64,000 nucleotides of DNA from the NCBI RefSeq assembly GCF_004345605.1, contig NZ_SLVY01000005.1:248001-312000 (forward strand), in the 5' to 3' direction. Origin of the DNA: Rhodococcus sp. SMB37. Lineage in GTDB: Bacteria > Actinomycetota > Actinomycetes > Mycobacteriales > Mycobacteriaceae. Both the position numbers and the translations under genes were made by a program. Below, piece by piece: positions 16,791 to 24,684 of the stretch. Under the pieces are notes generated by a model. It saw only the letters and a list, made by a program, of their open reading frames with translations. It made no database searches and was not told where the DNA came from. The first letter of the stretch is position 1, and every line of letters starts with the position of its first letter.

Positions 16791-17164
16791 CGTCACGCCG
16801 GCCCTGTTGGCAGGAGATTCCCAGCTCAGACAGCACCCGAACCACCACCCGAAGAAAGCGGACCCCAGTGACCTACGTCGTCGACACCGGGGTGGCCACG
16901 CTCCGCTCCGCCACAGCCAGAATCACTCCGGCAACGTTCCGATCCCGGCGCGCGGTGTGCCCGCATGCCCAGCATCGGCGATGCACGCTTGCGCCCCGAG
17001 TCCTTCAAGAAGGCAGTCCGACAAGAACATTCGTTTCCGGGTGCGTACCCTGTGGTCGCCGTGGCAGCCGAGAGCCTGTGAAGCGCACTCGTCACCACCC
17101 TCGATACCTACGAGGAACACACGCGCGACGATTCGACTCGGGCCGGAACGGGTACTCGCGCTCC
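16791..17164 (+). other. Non-coding or degraded stretch before the diiron protein gene
   Basis: No intact gene is visible. One frame (about 16970-17080) reads PSIGDARLRPESFKKAVRQE and on to AVAAESL, then a stop and LVTTLDTYEEHTRDD, which has coding-like composition. I cannot assign it to a family; it may be a further gene remnant. Confidence 0.35.
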
Positions 17165-18178
17165 ATGACTTCACACATCCGTACCTGTGACGTGCATTCA
17201 GCACCTCTACCCAGACCGCGTGGGCCGATATCCGGCGAGGTCATCTCACGGCTACGCTCGCCCGCCGACATCGGGCCGTGGCCGATCCACGTAACGGCCG
17301 GCGAACCGTACGGCGAGGACGTACAGCTCGCGCTCGCGGTGTTGTACGAAATGCACTACCGCGGATTCGACGGCGTCGACGCCGAATGGGAATGGATGCC
17401 CGGTCCACTCGGCGTGCGCGCACAACTGGAACAGCTCTTCCTGCACGCGCTGCGTCACGATGTCCCGGAATGTGACGACCCGAATGCGGTCCTCGACGCT
17501 CTGTGCCACGAGCCTCACGACGCATGGGGTCTCTCGCACCAGTTGGCTGCCTACGGAACGTGGGAGCAGGTCCGCGAGTTCTTCGTGCACCGTTCCATCT
17601 ACCACCTCAAGGAAGCCGATCCGAACGCGTGGGCAATTCCACGACTCACAGGACGTTCGAAAGCCGCACTCGTCGCGGTCGAGTTCGACGAGTACGGCGG
17701 CGGGCGTGCCGAACGAGTACACTCTCGGCTGTTCGCGGACCTGCTGGTTGCGGCCGGACTGAGCGACGACTATCTCGGCTATCTCGAGCGTGTTCCTGCA
17801 GAGACCCTCGCGACCGTGAACTTCATGTCACTGTGTGGACTGCACAGGGTACGGACCCCGATGCTGGTCGGCATGTTCGCAGCAACCGAGGTCACCTCGA
17901 CACCGGGCTCCCGACGGATGGTCTCTGCCCTGGAGCGTCTCGAGGCCCCGCCTGCATGCATCACCTTCTATTCGGAGCACGTCGAGGCGGACGTCGTACA
18001 TGAATTGGTCCTGCGCTTCGATGTGGTCGGTGATCTGGTCGCCAAGGATCCGGGGTGTGCTGCAGACATCGCGTTCGGCGCTGACGCCACCGAATTTCTG
18101 GAGGGTCGGCTCGCGCAACGTCTACTGGCCGCGTGGGCGGAGGATCGGTCGTCGCTGACTTCGCCGGCGTTCGGGTGA
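17165..18178 (+). CDS. Iron-containing redox enzyme family protein (heme-oxygenase-like diiron fold)
   Basis: The 337-residue protein starts at ATG 17165; the frame is open upstream without homology. Its C-terminal 240 residues fit the Haem_oxygenas_2/heme-oxygenase-like diiron oxidase family. Candidate ligands are the Glu and His residues in LFLHALRHDVPE, YHLKEADPNAWAIPRL, VAVEFDEYGGG and YSEHVEADVVHE. Known relatives perform oxidative C-C or C-N chemistry, but no substrate can be named here. The opposite strand downstream encodes Dps, CDGSH and methyltransferase proteins. A strong hairpin follows at 18210. Confidence 0.82.
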   Translation: MTSHIRTCDVHSAPLPRPRGPISGEVISRLRSPADIGPWPIHVTAGEPYGEDVQLALAVLYEMHYRGFDGVDAEWEWMPGPLGVRAQLEQLFLHALRHDVPECDDPNAVLDALCHEPHDAWGLSHQLAAYGTWEQVREFFVHRSIYHLKEADPNAWAIPRLTGRSKAALVAVEFDEYGGGRAERVHSRLFADLLVAAGLSDDYLGYLERVPAETLATVNFMSLCGLHRVRTPMLVGMFAATEVTSTPGSRRMVSALERLEAPPACITFYSEHVEADVVHELVLRFDVVGDLVAKDPGCAADIAFGADATEFLEGRLAQRLLAAWAEDRSSLTSPAFG

Positions 18179-18209
18179 CTTCGCCATACCTGCGTTCACA
18201 CCCATTGCA

Positions 18210-18243
18210 CCGTCGCGCACCGGAAGTGTCCGGTGCGCGACGG
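18210..18243 (+). terminator. Strong hairpin after the diiron protein gene
   Basis: A perfect 14-bp inverted repeat (CCGTCGCGCACCGG and complement) encloses a 6-base loop, 31 bp past the stop codon. No T-run follows. Confidence 0.8.
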
Positions 18244-18254
18244 CAGCAATATCA

Positions 18255-18346
18255 GGGGGCGTCACCTGAGATGCCATGCGGCGGAGCACCACGGTACCCA
18301 CATTCCCGCTCGCTCCTGTGACGACGACTCGCTTCAGCGACTTCGG
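18255..18346 (-). pseudogene. Remnant of an NAD-dependent epimerase/dehydratase
   Basis: One minus-strand frame reads PKSLKRVVVTGASGNVG and continues VVLRRM, an unmistakable N-terminal Rossmann motif (TGASGNVG) of the extended SDR or epimerase family. There is no start codon in frame before it, and the similarity ends after about 30 residues at the hairpin at 18210-18243. The rest of the gene is gone. The bases from 18347 to 18536 hold nothing I recognise. Confidence 0.6.
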
Positions 18347-18536
18347 CGTCGTCGGCCATGCCGATTTCGGCTCGGTTCCGTTGGGCGGTCACGTGTGCGC
18401 ATTCATACCTGCCGGTTCCCTCGGTCTCGTCGTCCACGGGAACGTCTGCCTCGAGGTTCGTAGATCGTCGTCGAGCCGAGCTGCAACGAAGTCGCGCTTG
18501 CTTTCACACATCGTTCCTTGCCTGGCCCTGTCAGCA

Positions 18537-19100
18537 TCAGCGCGCCGATCGTGCGGCATCCTTCTCGGTATCCGCTTCGGCGTTGGCGAGAGTGCCCGAT
18601 GCGCTTTCGAGATGCGCACGGACGAACCACTGGAACTTCTCCAGCTGACCCGTCTGTCCGATCAGGAGGTCCTCGGTGATGGGGTCGATCTTGCCGACCT
18701 TCGAGATCGCCTTGCGATTGTCGGTGATGAGGCCGTCGTACACGAGGTCGAGTGCGGCAAGGTGCGCCTGTGCGGTGTCTCGGGCAACCGAATAGTCGTC
18801 CCACGTCCTGTACTTCGCGATAGCACTTGGGGTCCCGAGTGGGGATTCGCCCAGGGCTGCGATGCGCTCTGCCGCCTCGTCGGCGTAGCCACGTACGAGT
18901 TCCACCTGCGGATCTATCATCTCGTGCACACCTATGAAGTTCGGCCCCACGACGTTCCAATGGATGTGCTTCAACGTCAGATGCAGATCGTTGTAGGCAC
19001 TGAGCCGCTCCTGCAGAACACTGCTCCGAAACCTCTCGCTGGTACACCACCGGGGAGGAGGGAACCCCTCAATCCTCAGGGGCGGAGTCGTCGTCCTCAT
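18537..19100 (-). CDS. dps: Dps-family ferritin-like DNA-protection protein
   Basis: From LQERLSAYNDLHLTLKHIHWN onward this is a clear Dps/MrgA protein. The ferroxidase ligands are present: His in HWN, His 12 residues later in GVHE, and Asp and Glu in YADEAAER. It would oxidise and store iron with hydrogen peroxide and protect DNA. The N-terminus is unusual: the only in-frame ATG (19100) gives a proline-rich leader (MRTTTPPLRIEGFPPPRW) that overlaps the DUF5709 gene by 32 bp and lacks the family N-terminus. A frameshift or replacement of the 5' end is possible, and the start is uncertain. Confidence 0.82.
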   Translation of the reverse strand: MRTTTPPLRIEGFPPPRWCTSERFRSSVLQERLSAYNDLHLTLKHIHWNVVGPNFIGVHEMIDPQVELVRGYADEAAERIAALGESPLGTPSAIAKYRTWDDYSVARDTAQAHLAALDLVYDGLITDNRKAISKVGKIDPITEDLLIGQTGQLEKFQWFVRAHLESASGTLANAEADTEKDAARSAR

Positions 19101-19512
19101 CGAATCGGTGCACAGCCGCTTCCTCTGCGGTTGCCGCGCCACCGTCGACACCGACGTCGGTGCCGATGAGATCCTTCTCTGTGTCCGCGGCGACTCCCTC
19201 GTCGGGTGCCACGAGCCGACCGGAGCGCTCTTCGCCGGCTTCGTCGTCCCGAGACGGATAGTCGGCACGTTCGCGGCCCTCTGGGTCGTCGAGCGCAGGG
19301 TCGGGCACTTCCTCCCCGAGACGGGACTCGAGGCTGTCGTGAGGTTCCATCGCGAGCGGTCGTTCCGGTGGCGAATATCCCTCGTCCAGAATGTCGTCCT
19401 GACCGCGATCGATGAGCGTGTCCTCGGATTGCAGTTGGTCCTCGTCGTCGACGCTGTACTCGCCGGGAACACTCGCGCCTGGGTTTTCGGATGTAGGCAT
19501 ATCTCCGACCAT
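19069..19512 (-). CDS. DUF5709 family acidic protein
   Basis: The 147-residue, strongly acidic protein has motifs typical of DUF5709: YSVDDEDQLQSEDTLIDRG, DDILDEGYSPPERP and RLGEEVPDP. It has no membrane segment and is probably disordered. ATG 19512 (preceded by GGAG) is preferred over ATG 19500. Homologues are commonly found among stress-related genes of actinobacteria, and here it sits directly upstream of and overlapping Dps. Function unknown. Confidence 0.8.
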   Translation of the reverse strand: MVGDMPTSENPGASVPGEYSVDDEDQLQSEDTLIDRGQDDILDEGYSPPERPLAMEPHDSLESRLGEEVPDPALDDPEGRERADYPSRDDEAGEERSGRLVAPDEGVAADTEKDLIGTDVGVDGGAATAEEAAVHRFDEDDDSAPED

Positions 19513-19587
19513 GCCACTCCGCGCGGGTCGCCGCCATAGTTTCGCGGCGTGAAGAGATTCCCGACGCCTTCGGGAGACCGGCCGTGC

Positions 19588-19842
19588 TCACCGCCGAGGA
19601 GGTCGTGTTCTGCGATGGCTGGTGTCGCACAACGGATATGACGCGCTCCGTCGGCATCGACACACTGCCACCAGGAACCGGTCGGATTCGGTCTCGGTGC
19701 CGTCTTCCGCCACGATACGCACAGGCCCTTCGACGAGGGCCGGGCCGCCCTTCACCAGCCGCACCTCACGTATCTCACGACTACCGGCATCCCTCGCGGG
19801 GGGCACAGTCGACGTTGTCACTGGGCCGGGTTCTGTCTGCAC
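19588..19842 (-). CDS. CDGSH iron-sulfur domain protein
   Basis: The 84-residue frame contains the CDGSH (mitoNEET-type) 2Fe-2S motif C-x-C-x2-S-x3-P-x-C-D-x-S-H as CRCRRSASYPLCDTSH near the C-terminus. Three cysteines and one histidine hold the cluster. The listed start overlaps the methyltransferase gene by 62 bp; a GTG at 19764, 16 bp after the methyltransferase stop, would give a 58-residue protein and is an attractive alternative. Together with the methyltransferase and the diiron protein it forms a set often seen together in rhodococci. Confidence 0.78.
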   Translation of the reverse strand: MQTEPGPVTTSTVPPARDAGSREIREVRLVKGGPALVEGPVRIVAEDGTETESDRFLVAVCRCRRSASYPLCDTSHRRTRPPRR

Positions 19843-20500
19843 GGATCACCACCACTTCCTCGTTCGTCGCATCCTGGCCCGCCAACTGCGCGTGCCGGAG
19901 ATATCGAACCCTGCTCTGAAGCACAGGGCCCAACGGGATCTTCTGCCGAGCAACGACTGCTGCTTTCAACCCTCCACGGCGCAGCCGGTCGAGGGTTGCA
20001 TCGACTCCATTGAAGCCGGAGTGAACAACCAGGGCAAAACCGTTGACCGACAAAAGGTTCGACATCTCGTCGCACAACGGATCGAGAACGCACCGGCCAT
20101 CCGGCCCGGCGTCCCATCTCGGATCGGCCGGGCCACCTTCGTGCGGTACGTAAGGCGGGTTGGACAGCACCACGTCGAAAGGCCCGGTACGGGTGGCAAC
20201 GTCCAAACCACCACGCAGCACGCGCACGGGCAATCCCCGTGTGCGGGCATTGAACCGGGCAGTCAGTACGGCGCGCGTCGCGATATCGACCGCTGTCACC
20301 GACCCAGCTCCGAGTTGGGCGGCGGTGACAGCAAGAAACCCTGTGCCGGTGCAGAAATCGAGCACCCGAGCATCACGGGATCCACCGGCCTCTCGTAACG
20401 CCTGCGCGAGCAGGAACGAGTCCTCCTGCGGCCGGTAGACCCCGGGCATTCGCCACACGCGGGCCTTCTTCGTACTGACAAGCATCGGCGGAGCTGTCAC
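19781..20500 (-). CDS. HemK2/MTQ2-type SAM-dependent methyltransferase
   Basis: The 239-residue protein has the SAM-binding motif VLDFCTGTGFLAVTAA (about 46-61) and the catalytic motif SNPPYVP (about 113-119), typical of N6-methyltransferases acting on glutamine side chains or adenine. The N-terminal GVYRPQEDSFLLAQAL is characteristic of the MTQ2/HemK2 group. Whether it modifies a release factor or another substrate is not known. It precedes the CDGSH gene and the two probably form an operon. The start could also be ATG 20485. Confidence 0.85.
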   Translation of the reverse strand: MTAPPMLVSTKKARVWRMPGVYRPQEDSFLLAQALREAGGSRDARVLDFCTGTGFLAVTAAQLGAGSVTAVDIATRAVLTARFNARTRGLPVRVLRGGLDVATRTGPFDVVLSNPPYVPHEGGPADPRWDAGPDGRCVLDPLCDEMSNLLSVNGFALVVHSGFNGVDATLDRLRRGGLKAAVVARQKIPLGPVLQSRVRYLRHAQLAGQDATNEEVVVIRADRTRPSDNVDCAPREGCR

Positions 20501-20598
20501 GGCGTCATCACCTCGGATCGTTGGGGTGCAGGAGGATTACCCCGAGCCGTGGAGATCAAACCGAATGCCACAGCGATGTCGGAATTCGTGGGTCACGA

Positions 20599-22218
20599 CT
20601 ACGTCAAGATCCGCCGCGTCAGGCCGTGCAAGCCACGTCGCAGCGTCCCGGACGGTTTCTCGTCCCCGAGCGCGGCCCGCGCGGCATTCCACCCACACAT
20701 TCCGTGCACGCCACCTCCCGGGTGGGCTCCGGCACTTGCGAGAAACAGACCGTCGATCGGCGTGCGCGGACCGCCGAATCCAGGAAGAGGCCGGAAGAAC
20801 AGCTGCTGCTGGATTTGCGCGGTACCCCCGTTCACAGCGCCACCGACCAGATTGGCGTCGGCGGCCTGCAGGTCGTGTGGTCGCTGCACCGTGCGGCCGA
20901 GGATCGATTTCCCGAATCCCGGCGCATACGCCTCGAGCTGTGTGTCCACACGCTCGGCGAGTTGGTCTGCCGAGTCGTCGTCGGTGGTTCCCCGGGGCAG
21001 GTGGGTATAGGCCCAGCAGCTTTCCGTACCGGCGGGGGAACGGGACGGATCGGTGGCGGTCATCTGTCCCACCAGCATGAACGGCGACTCGGGCACCACA
21101 CCGGTCTCGAGATCTGCCGCCCATCGCACCATCGCTCCCGTATCAGCACCGACGTGCACCGTCCCGGCCCCGCTCAATGACGGTGATCGCCAGGGTATCG
21201 GTCGGTCGAGTGCATAGTTGACCTTCACGACGGGGGTGTCCCATTGGAAACCGCGGAGGTCCGAGCGGATCCGATCGCTCACCGCGTGGTAGGGCAGCAA
21301 CTGCTCATAGAGTGCAGGCGCCGAGACGTCGGCGAGCACTGCCCGCCGGACGCGGATCCGCTCACCTACGGCAGTCCGAACGGCCGTGGCGCGCCCCCTC
21401 TCGACCTCGATATGAGTGACCTTCTGTCCGCACAGCACCCGAGCGCCTCCGGCCTCACTGCGACGCACGAGCGCGTCGGTCAGCTCACCTGCACCTCCCG
21501 TGGGAGCCGGAAATCCGACATCCTGCGCGAGCATCGTCAGGACATACCCCATCACTCCGCTTCCCGGTGCGTTCGGCGGCACATCCGCATGCATGGCGTT
21601 TCCGAGCATCAGCAGACGCGCCGACGACCCACCGAAGAATTCCTCGGACATGCGCAGTACCGGCAGGGTGAGCATCCTCGCGAAGCGCAGCGCCTCTCCG
21701 CTTCCCAAGACCCGGACCAATGAGGCCGCCCCACTGACGGGAGGAAACGGGCGAAGAAGCAGCCGAAGAAACGGCTCACGAATCTGCTCCCACTGCTCGA
21801 CCAAGGCCAGCCAGGACTTCCCGTCGCCGGCACAGCGGCGTTCGAGATCGGCAGCCGTGTCGGCAGGGTCCGGCCACACCACCACGGCATCGTCGTCCTC
21901 CGGCCCCAGCGGATGGCCGAACGCCGCAGCAGACCGACTCCAGCGCAGGCCATGGGATTCGAGATCGAGAGCACGAAAAGCGGGTGACGCGGCCGCGAGA
22001 GGATGAAAGGCACTGAACAGATCGGCCGTGAACCCCGGATACAACTCAGCGCTGCGGACAGCTCCGCCGGGAGTCTGCTGCTCCTCGAGAACCACGACAT
22101 CCCATCCCTCGTCGGCCAGGGCTGCGGCCGCAGCCAGCCCGTTCGGTCCCGCGCCGACCACGACCGCATCCACGGTGCCCAGTCCCGCGGCAGCGGATTG
22201 CCCGGTTTCGGAACTCAT
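20599..22218 (-). CDS. Phytoene-desaturase-like FAD oxidoreductase
   Basis: The 539-residue protein starts with an FAD Rossmann motif (VVVGAGPNGLAAAAALADEG, about 19-38) followed by VLEEQQTPGGAVRSAE and ends with the conserved flavin-contact region DGLFLASAGAHPGGGVHGMCGWNAA. This is the CrtI/RetSat-like amine oxidoreductase family. It overlaps the upstream SRPBCC gene by 4 bp (ATGA). No other carotenoid genes are nearby, so the substrate is open: carotenoid or another polyunsaturated lipid. Confidence 0.87.
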   Translation of the reverse strand: MSSETGQSAAAGLGTVDAVVVGAGPNGLAAAAALADEGWDVVVLEEQQTPGGAVRSAELYPGFTADLFSAFHPLAAASPAFRALDLESHGLRWSRSAAAFGHPLGPEDDDAVVVWPDPADTAADLERRCAGDGKSWLALVEQWEQIREPFLRLLLRPFPPVSGAASLVRVLGSGEALRFARMLTLPVLRMSEEFFGGSSARLLMLGNAMHADVPPNAPGSGVMGYVLTMLAQDVGFPAPTGGAGELTDALVRRSEAGGARVLCGQKVTHIEVERGRATAVRTAVGERIRVRRAVLADVSAPALYEQLLPYHAVSDRIRSDLRGFQWDTPVVKVNYALDRPIPWRSPSLSGAGTVHVGADTGAMVRWAADLETGVVPESPFMLVGQMTATDPSRSPAGTESCWAYTHLPRGTTDDDSADQLAERVDTQLEAYAPGFGKSILGRTVQRPHDLQAADANLVGGAVNGGTAQIQQQLFFRPLPGFGGPRTPIDGLFLASAGAHPGGGVHGMCGWNAARAALGDEKPSGTLRRGLHGLTRRILT

Positions 22219-22670
22219 TCACCGGCCTCCCCGTGTGTTCCACGTTCCGCGATCATCGCTAATCGGCGTAAGCACTCCTGGTTGCGCGGACGAACCAGCT
22301 CGCCCTGTACGACTTCCGGGAGCACGCATCCTACGCCGCCCGTGATGTGTTCGGACATCGTGATGTGCGAGCCGGTCTCGGTCTGATCGATCGTCAACCG
22401 GATACCCGCCCGACCGAAAGGCCGTACCCTTGCGCCGAGGACCAGCTCCCGTTCGGAGGTTCGCCCGAGCACCTCCGTGTAATCGTCGAACAATACAGGC
22501 CACATCCCCACGGAGTGGCAGATCCTGCTTCCCACGTCCGGCCATGCGGCGTCCACCCGGCGGATGCGCGAAGCGCCGACCACCCACGCCGCATAGCGCC
22601 ATCCGTCGGAAAGCACGTTCCAGACCTCGCGAGGCGAAGCCGCAGTGTCCTGCCGGGCGATTCGAGTCAT
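22215..22670 (-). CDS. SRPBCC family (START-like) protein
   Basis: The 151-residue protein starts at ATG 22670 behind GGAGG (5-bp spacing). It shows the helix-grip layout: DTAASPREVWNVLSDGWRYAAWV, a central beta region (ERELVLGARVRPFG) and a long C-terminal helix (VRPNQECLRRLAMIAE-like). Such proteins bind hydrophobic ligands. The 4-bp overlap with the FAD oxidoreductase suggests it delivers or shields that enzyme's substrate (inference). Confidence 0.85.
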   Translation of the reverse strand: MTRIARQDTAASPREVWNVLSDGWRYAAWVVGASRIRRVDAAWPDVGSRICHSVGMWPVLFDDYTEVLGRTSERELVLGARVRPFGRAGIRLTIDQTETGSHITMSEHITGGVGCVLPEVVQGELVRPRNQECLRRLAMIAERGTHGEAGE

Positions 22671-22774
22671 TCTGTCCTCCCTCATCCAGTGGATGCGTGG
22701 GTGGTACCCATTCGAGCTCGATCCACACGGCGCGCTCGGGTGTGGCACCGCACCGATCGGGGTACAGAGACGTC

Positions 22775-23235
22775 ATGAATCCTCTCCCCGACGATACGGC
22801 CGAGCCCGTCAGCGGTGGGGCATCTCCGTGTGCTTTCGTATTCGCCCCGTCACCGTTGTTGACGGTGACGATCGAGGAGGCTCCCGATCAGGGACACGGG
22901 CTGCACATCCACGCGGACTTCACGAGGAAGGCGCGGAGACGGTGATCGTCTCCCGCGCGGGAGACCCTGCGATCGCGCTGTGCGAGGGGGAGGTGTGGGA
23001 GGTCGAGACGCCACCCGTCCAGATCGTCGACCATCGCGGTGCCGGCGACTCCATGACCGCCGGATTCGCGGCAGCCTTCTCGACCGGAGCGTCCCTCCTC
23101 GAAGCATTGCGGCTGGGAGCCGCGGCCGGTGCTGTCAATGTGACCCGTCGAGGTCTGGCCACCGGACACAGTCTGGCGGTCGCGCGCATGACGGAGAAGA
23201 TACAGATACGCCGGATGCAAGGAGTGCGGAAGTGA
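22775..23235 (+). pseudogene. PfkB-family sugar kinase with large internal deletion
   Basis: The N-terminus (CAFVFAPSPLLTVTIEEAPD, then LHIHAD) and the C-terminal third (EEGAETVIVSRAGDPAIAL, then the catalytic motif DHRGAGDSMTAGFAAAF) of a PfkB kinase are joined at about 22915. The middle of the protein, probably more than 150 residues with most of the sugar and ATP site, is missing, and the joint is out of frame: the first part ends at 22945 and the second reads in another frame to 23235. In relatives an intact PfkB gene precedes surE. The stop overlaps the surE start (GTGA). Confidence 0.82.
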
Positions 23236-23900
23236 AGGCGCTCATCGTCAACGACGACGGCATCGACAGTGCCGGCCTCGCATCGCTGCCACGGGTCGCA
23301 GTCGACGCCGGGCTCGACGTGAGTGTGGCTGCGCCCCACCTCGAGCGCAGCGGCGCAAGCGCCTCGTTGTCCGCGCTCGAGGAAGACGGCACGTTGTCGA
23401 TGTCGCGTCGGGAGCTTCCTGGTCCCCCGGATCTCGAGTTCTTCTCTGTCGAATGCTCCCCCGCGCTGATTTCACTCCTTGCCGCGGAAGGCGTATTCGG
23501 CCGGCCGCCGGACATCGTGCTTTCCGGCGTCGATCTCGGCCCCAACACCGGCCATGCCATCCTGTACTCGGGCACGGTGGGCGCCGCACTGACCGCGGCC
23601 GGCCACGGAGCCCGCGCTGTCGCACTGTCGTTGGACGGAACAGCGCCATCCCTATGGGAGACAGCGGAATCGGTTGCCTCTCGTGCTGCGCGCCGGGCAA
23701 CCGTGCATGCTCCTCCGGGACGAGTACTCAACGTGAATATTCCGGATGTCCCTCTCGCAGAACTGCGTGGACTCCGGACTGCTCCCCTTGCGGAATTCGG
23801 TGCCGTGCAAGCCGAAATCGGTGAAATGGAGGAGGACGGTCTCGAGACCCGCAGTGTATCGGTGACCTTCCGAAGCATTGACATCGACGAGACCGGATAG
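23232..23900 (+). CDS. surE: SurE 5'/3'-nucleotidase, truncated by a nonsense codon
   Basis: The GTG start overlaps the PfkB stop by 4 bp. The product (222 residues) has the SurE N-terminal NDDG metal motif, the segment SGVDLGPNTG (family usually SGIN-G-N-G) and YSGTVGAALTA. A TAG at 23898-23900 ends it, but the same frame continues with family-like sequence (SDAALLHRGWATARMSTMPFE, up to LSALTFST) to a TGA at 24003-24005. The protein is therefore about 34 residues shorter than its ancestor and probably impaired, since the SurE C-terminus helps dimerisation. Confidence 0.82.
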   Translation: MKALIVNDDGIDSAGLASLPRVAVDAGLDVSVAAPHLERSGASASLSALEEDGTLSMSRRELPGPPDLEFFSVECSPALISLLAAEGVFGRPPDIVLSGVDLGPNTGHAILYSGTVGAALTAAGHGARAVALSLDGTAPSLWETAESVASRAARRATVHAPPGRVLNVNIPDVPLAELRGLRTAPLAEFGAVQAEIGEMEEDGLETRSVSVTFRSIDIDETG

Positions 23901-24068
23901 AGCGATGCTGCACTGCTGCATCGCGGCTGGGCGACCGCAAGGATGTCGACGATGCCGTTCGAAGTATCCGGGACGGATCTCAGCGCGTTGACCTTCTCGA
24001 CGTGACCGACCTTCTCGAGCTGACCGTCGCGTGCCCCGCAACGCCCTCGATACCCGTTCACATGACAT

Positions 24069-24105
24069 CGGATTCGGGTCAGGCCTCGGCCAGGACCCGA
24101 ATCCG
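24069..24105. terminator. Hairpin between surE and a convergent small gene
   Basis: A perfect 12-bp inverted repeat (CGGATTCGGGTC and complement) encloses 13 bases that contain an inner GGCC-TC-GGCC pairing. It lies between convergent genes and could serve both. Confidence 0.75.
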
Positions 24106-24118
24106 AATCACATGCGGG

Positions 24119-24361
24119 TCAGACGATTTCTCGGAGCCGTGCCGCAAGTAGCGCCTTGCCCTGCTCGGCACCCTTGCGCGATTCCGCCTGGGCACGCCGG
24201 AAGAACTCCGCAAGTTCGGTGTCGCCGTCGCGTTCTGCGTCACCGACGTACCGCTCCATGCGCAGCGCGTTGCTCAGCGAGGCTTCGGTGAACCAGATGA
24301 GGTTGTAATCCTTGTCTTTCGTGCCGGTGACCGTGCCGGCCTCGGTGTTGTGTTCAGTCAT
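24119..24361 (-). CDS. Small helical hypothetical protein
   Basis: The 80-residue protein starts at ATG 24361 behind AAGGAC. It is predicted helical and charged: DYNLIWFTEASLSNALRMERY, then DAERDGDTELAEFFRRAQAESRKGAEQGKALL. The spacing of acidic residues and the word pattern recall rubrerythrin-like single-helix-pair proteins, but I do not recognise a named family. Two copies of a 14-bp repeat lie in its leader. Stress-region context only. Confidence 0.7.
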   Translation of the reverse strand: MTEHNTEAGTVTGTKDKDYNLIWFTEASLSNALRMERYVGDAERDGDTELAEFFRRAQAESRKGAEQGKALLAARLREIV

Positions 24362-24539
24362 GTCCTTCCTCTCCGTTCGATCCTCTCCGTTCGATGGGTC
24401 CGGTGCCAGTCGCATACCCACTCGCTGTGGGATGGCGTCGGAGGACGGCCTCCGCAATGTGGGTCGTCAGCGCGCTCATGCGTTCGAGGTCAGCAGCGAG
24501 GTCGAGTACCCCGAGCCGCTTGAACCTTGCCCATACCAC
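24354..24539 (-). CDS. Possible small protein overlapping the next gene
   Basis: A 61-residue frame from ATG 24539 (RFKRLGVLDLAADLERMSALTTHIAEAVLRR in the middle, split here into helix-like halves) ends 8 bp inside the following gene. The helical, non-arginine-biased composition is better than that of random frames, but I know no homologue. It may be a coupled leader peptide or chance. Confidence 0.35.
   Translation of the reverse strand: MVWARFKRLGVLDLAADLERMSALTTHIAEAVLRRHPTASGYATGTGPIERRGSNGEEGHD
24368..24395. repeat. 14-bp tandem repeat in a gene leader
   Basis: CCTCTCCGTTCGAT occurs twice in succession just upstream of the ATG at 24361. On the coding (minus) strand each copy carries GGAGAGG, so the duplication doubles a Shine-Dalgarno-like sequence. 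Confidence 0.8.
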
Positions 24540-24568
24540 TTTTCATCCGATGAAAAACGGGTACTCGC

Positions 24569-24655
24569 ATGGACATGGAACTCATCGCTATCGCCGCCCT
24601 CGTCGCAATGGTGGCGTTCGTCGTGGCACGCCGCAAAATCAACAGACGTCGGTAG
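24569..24655 (+). CDS. Possible 28-residue membrane peptide
   Basis: ATG 24569 opens a short frame encoding MDMELIAIAALVAMVAFVV followed by a basic tail ARRKINRRR. One hydrophobic helix with a positively charged end is the standard layout of bacterial single-span peptides. No clear ribosome site is present and the peptide has no known homologue to me, so the call is tentative. Confidence 0.35.
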   Translation: MDMELIAIAALVAMVAFVVARRKINRRR

Positions 24656-24684
24656 CACCGTCGGACATACAGGGTCTCGGGGAA

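Noticed and set aside
16056-16796. 246-codon minus-strand frame over the oxidoreductase remnant
   Set aside because: The plus strand shows clear protein similarity; the minus frame has no recognisable motif and looks like an antisense shadow.
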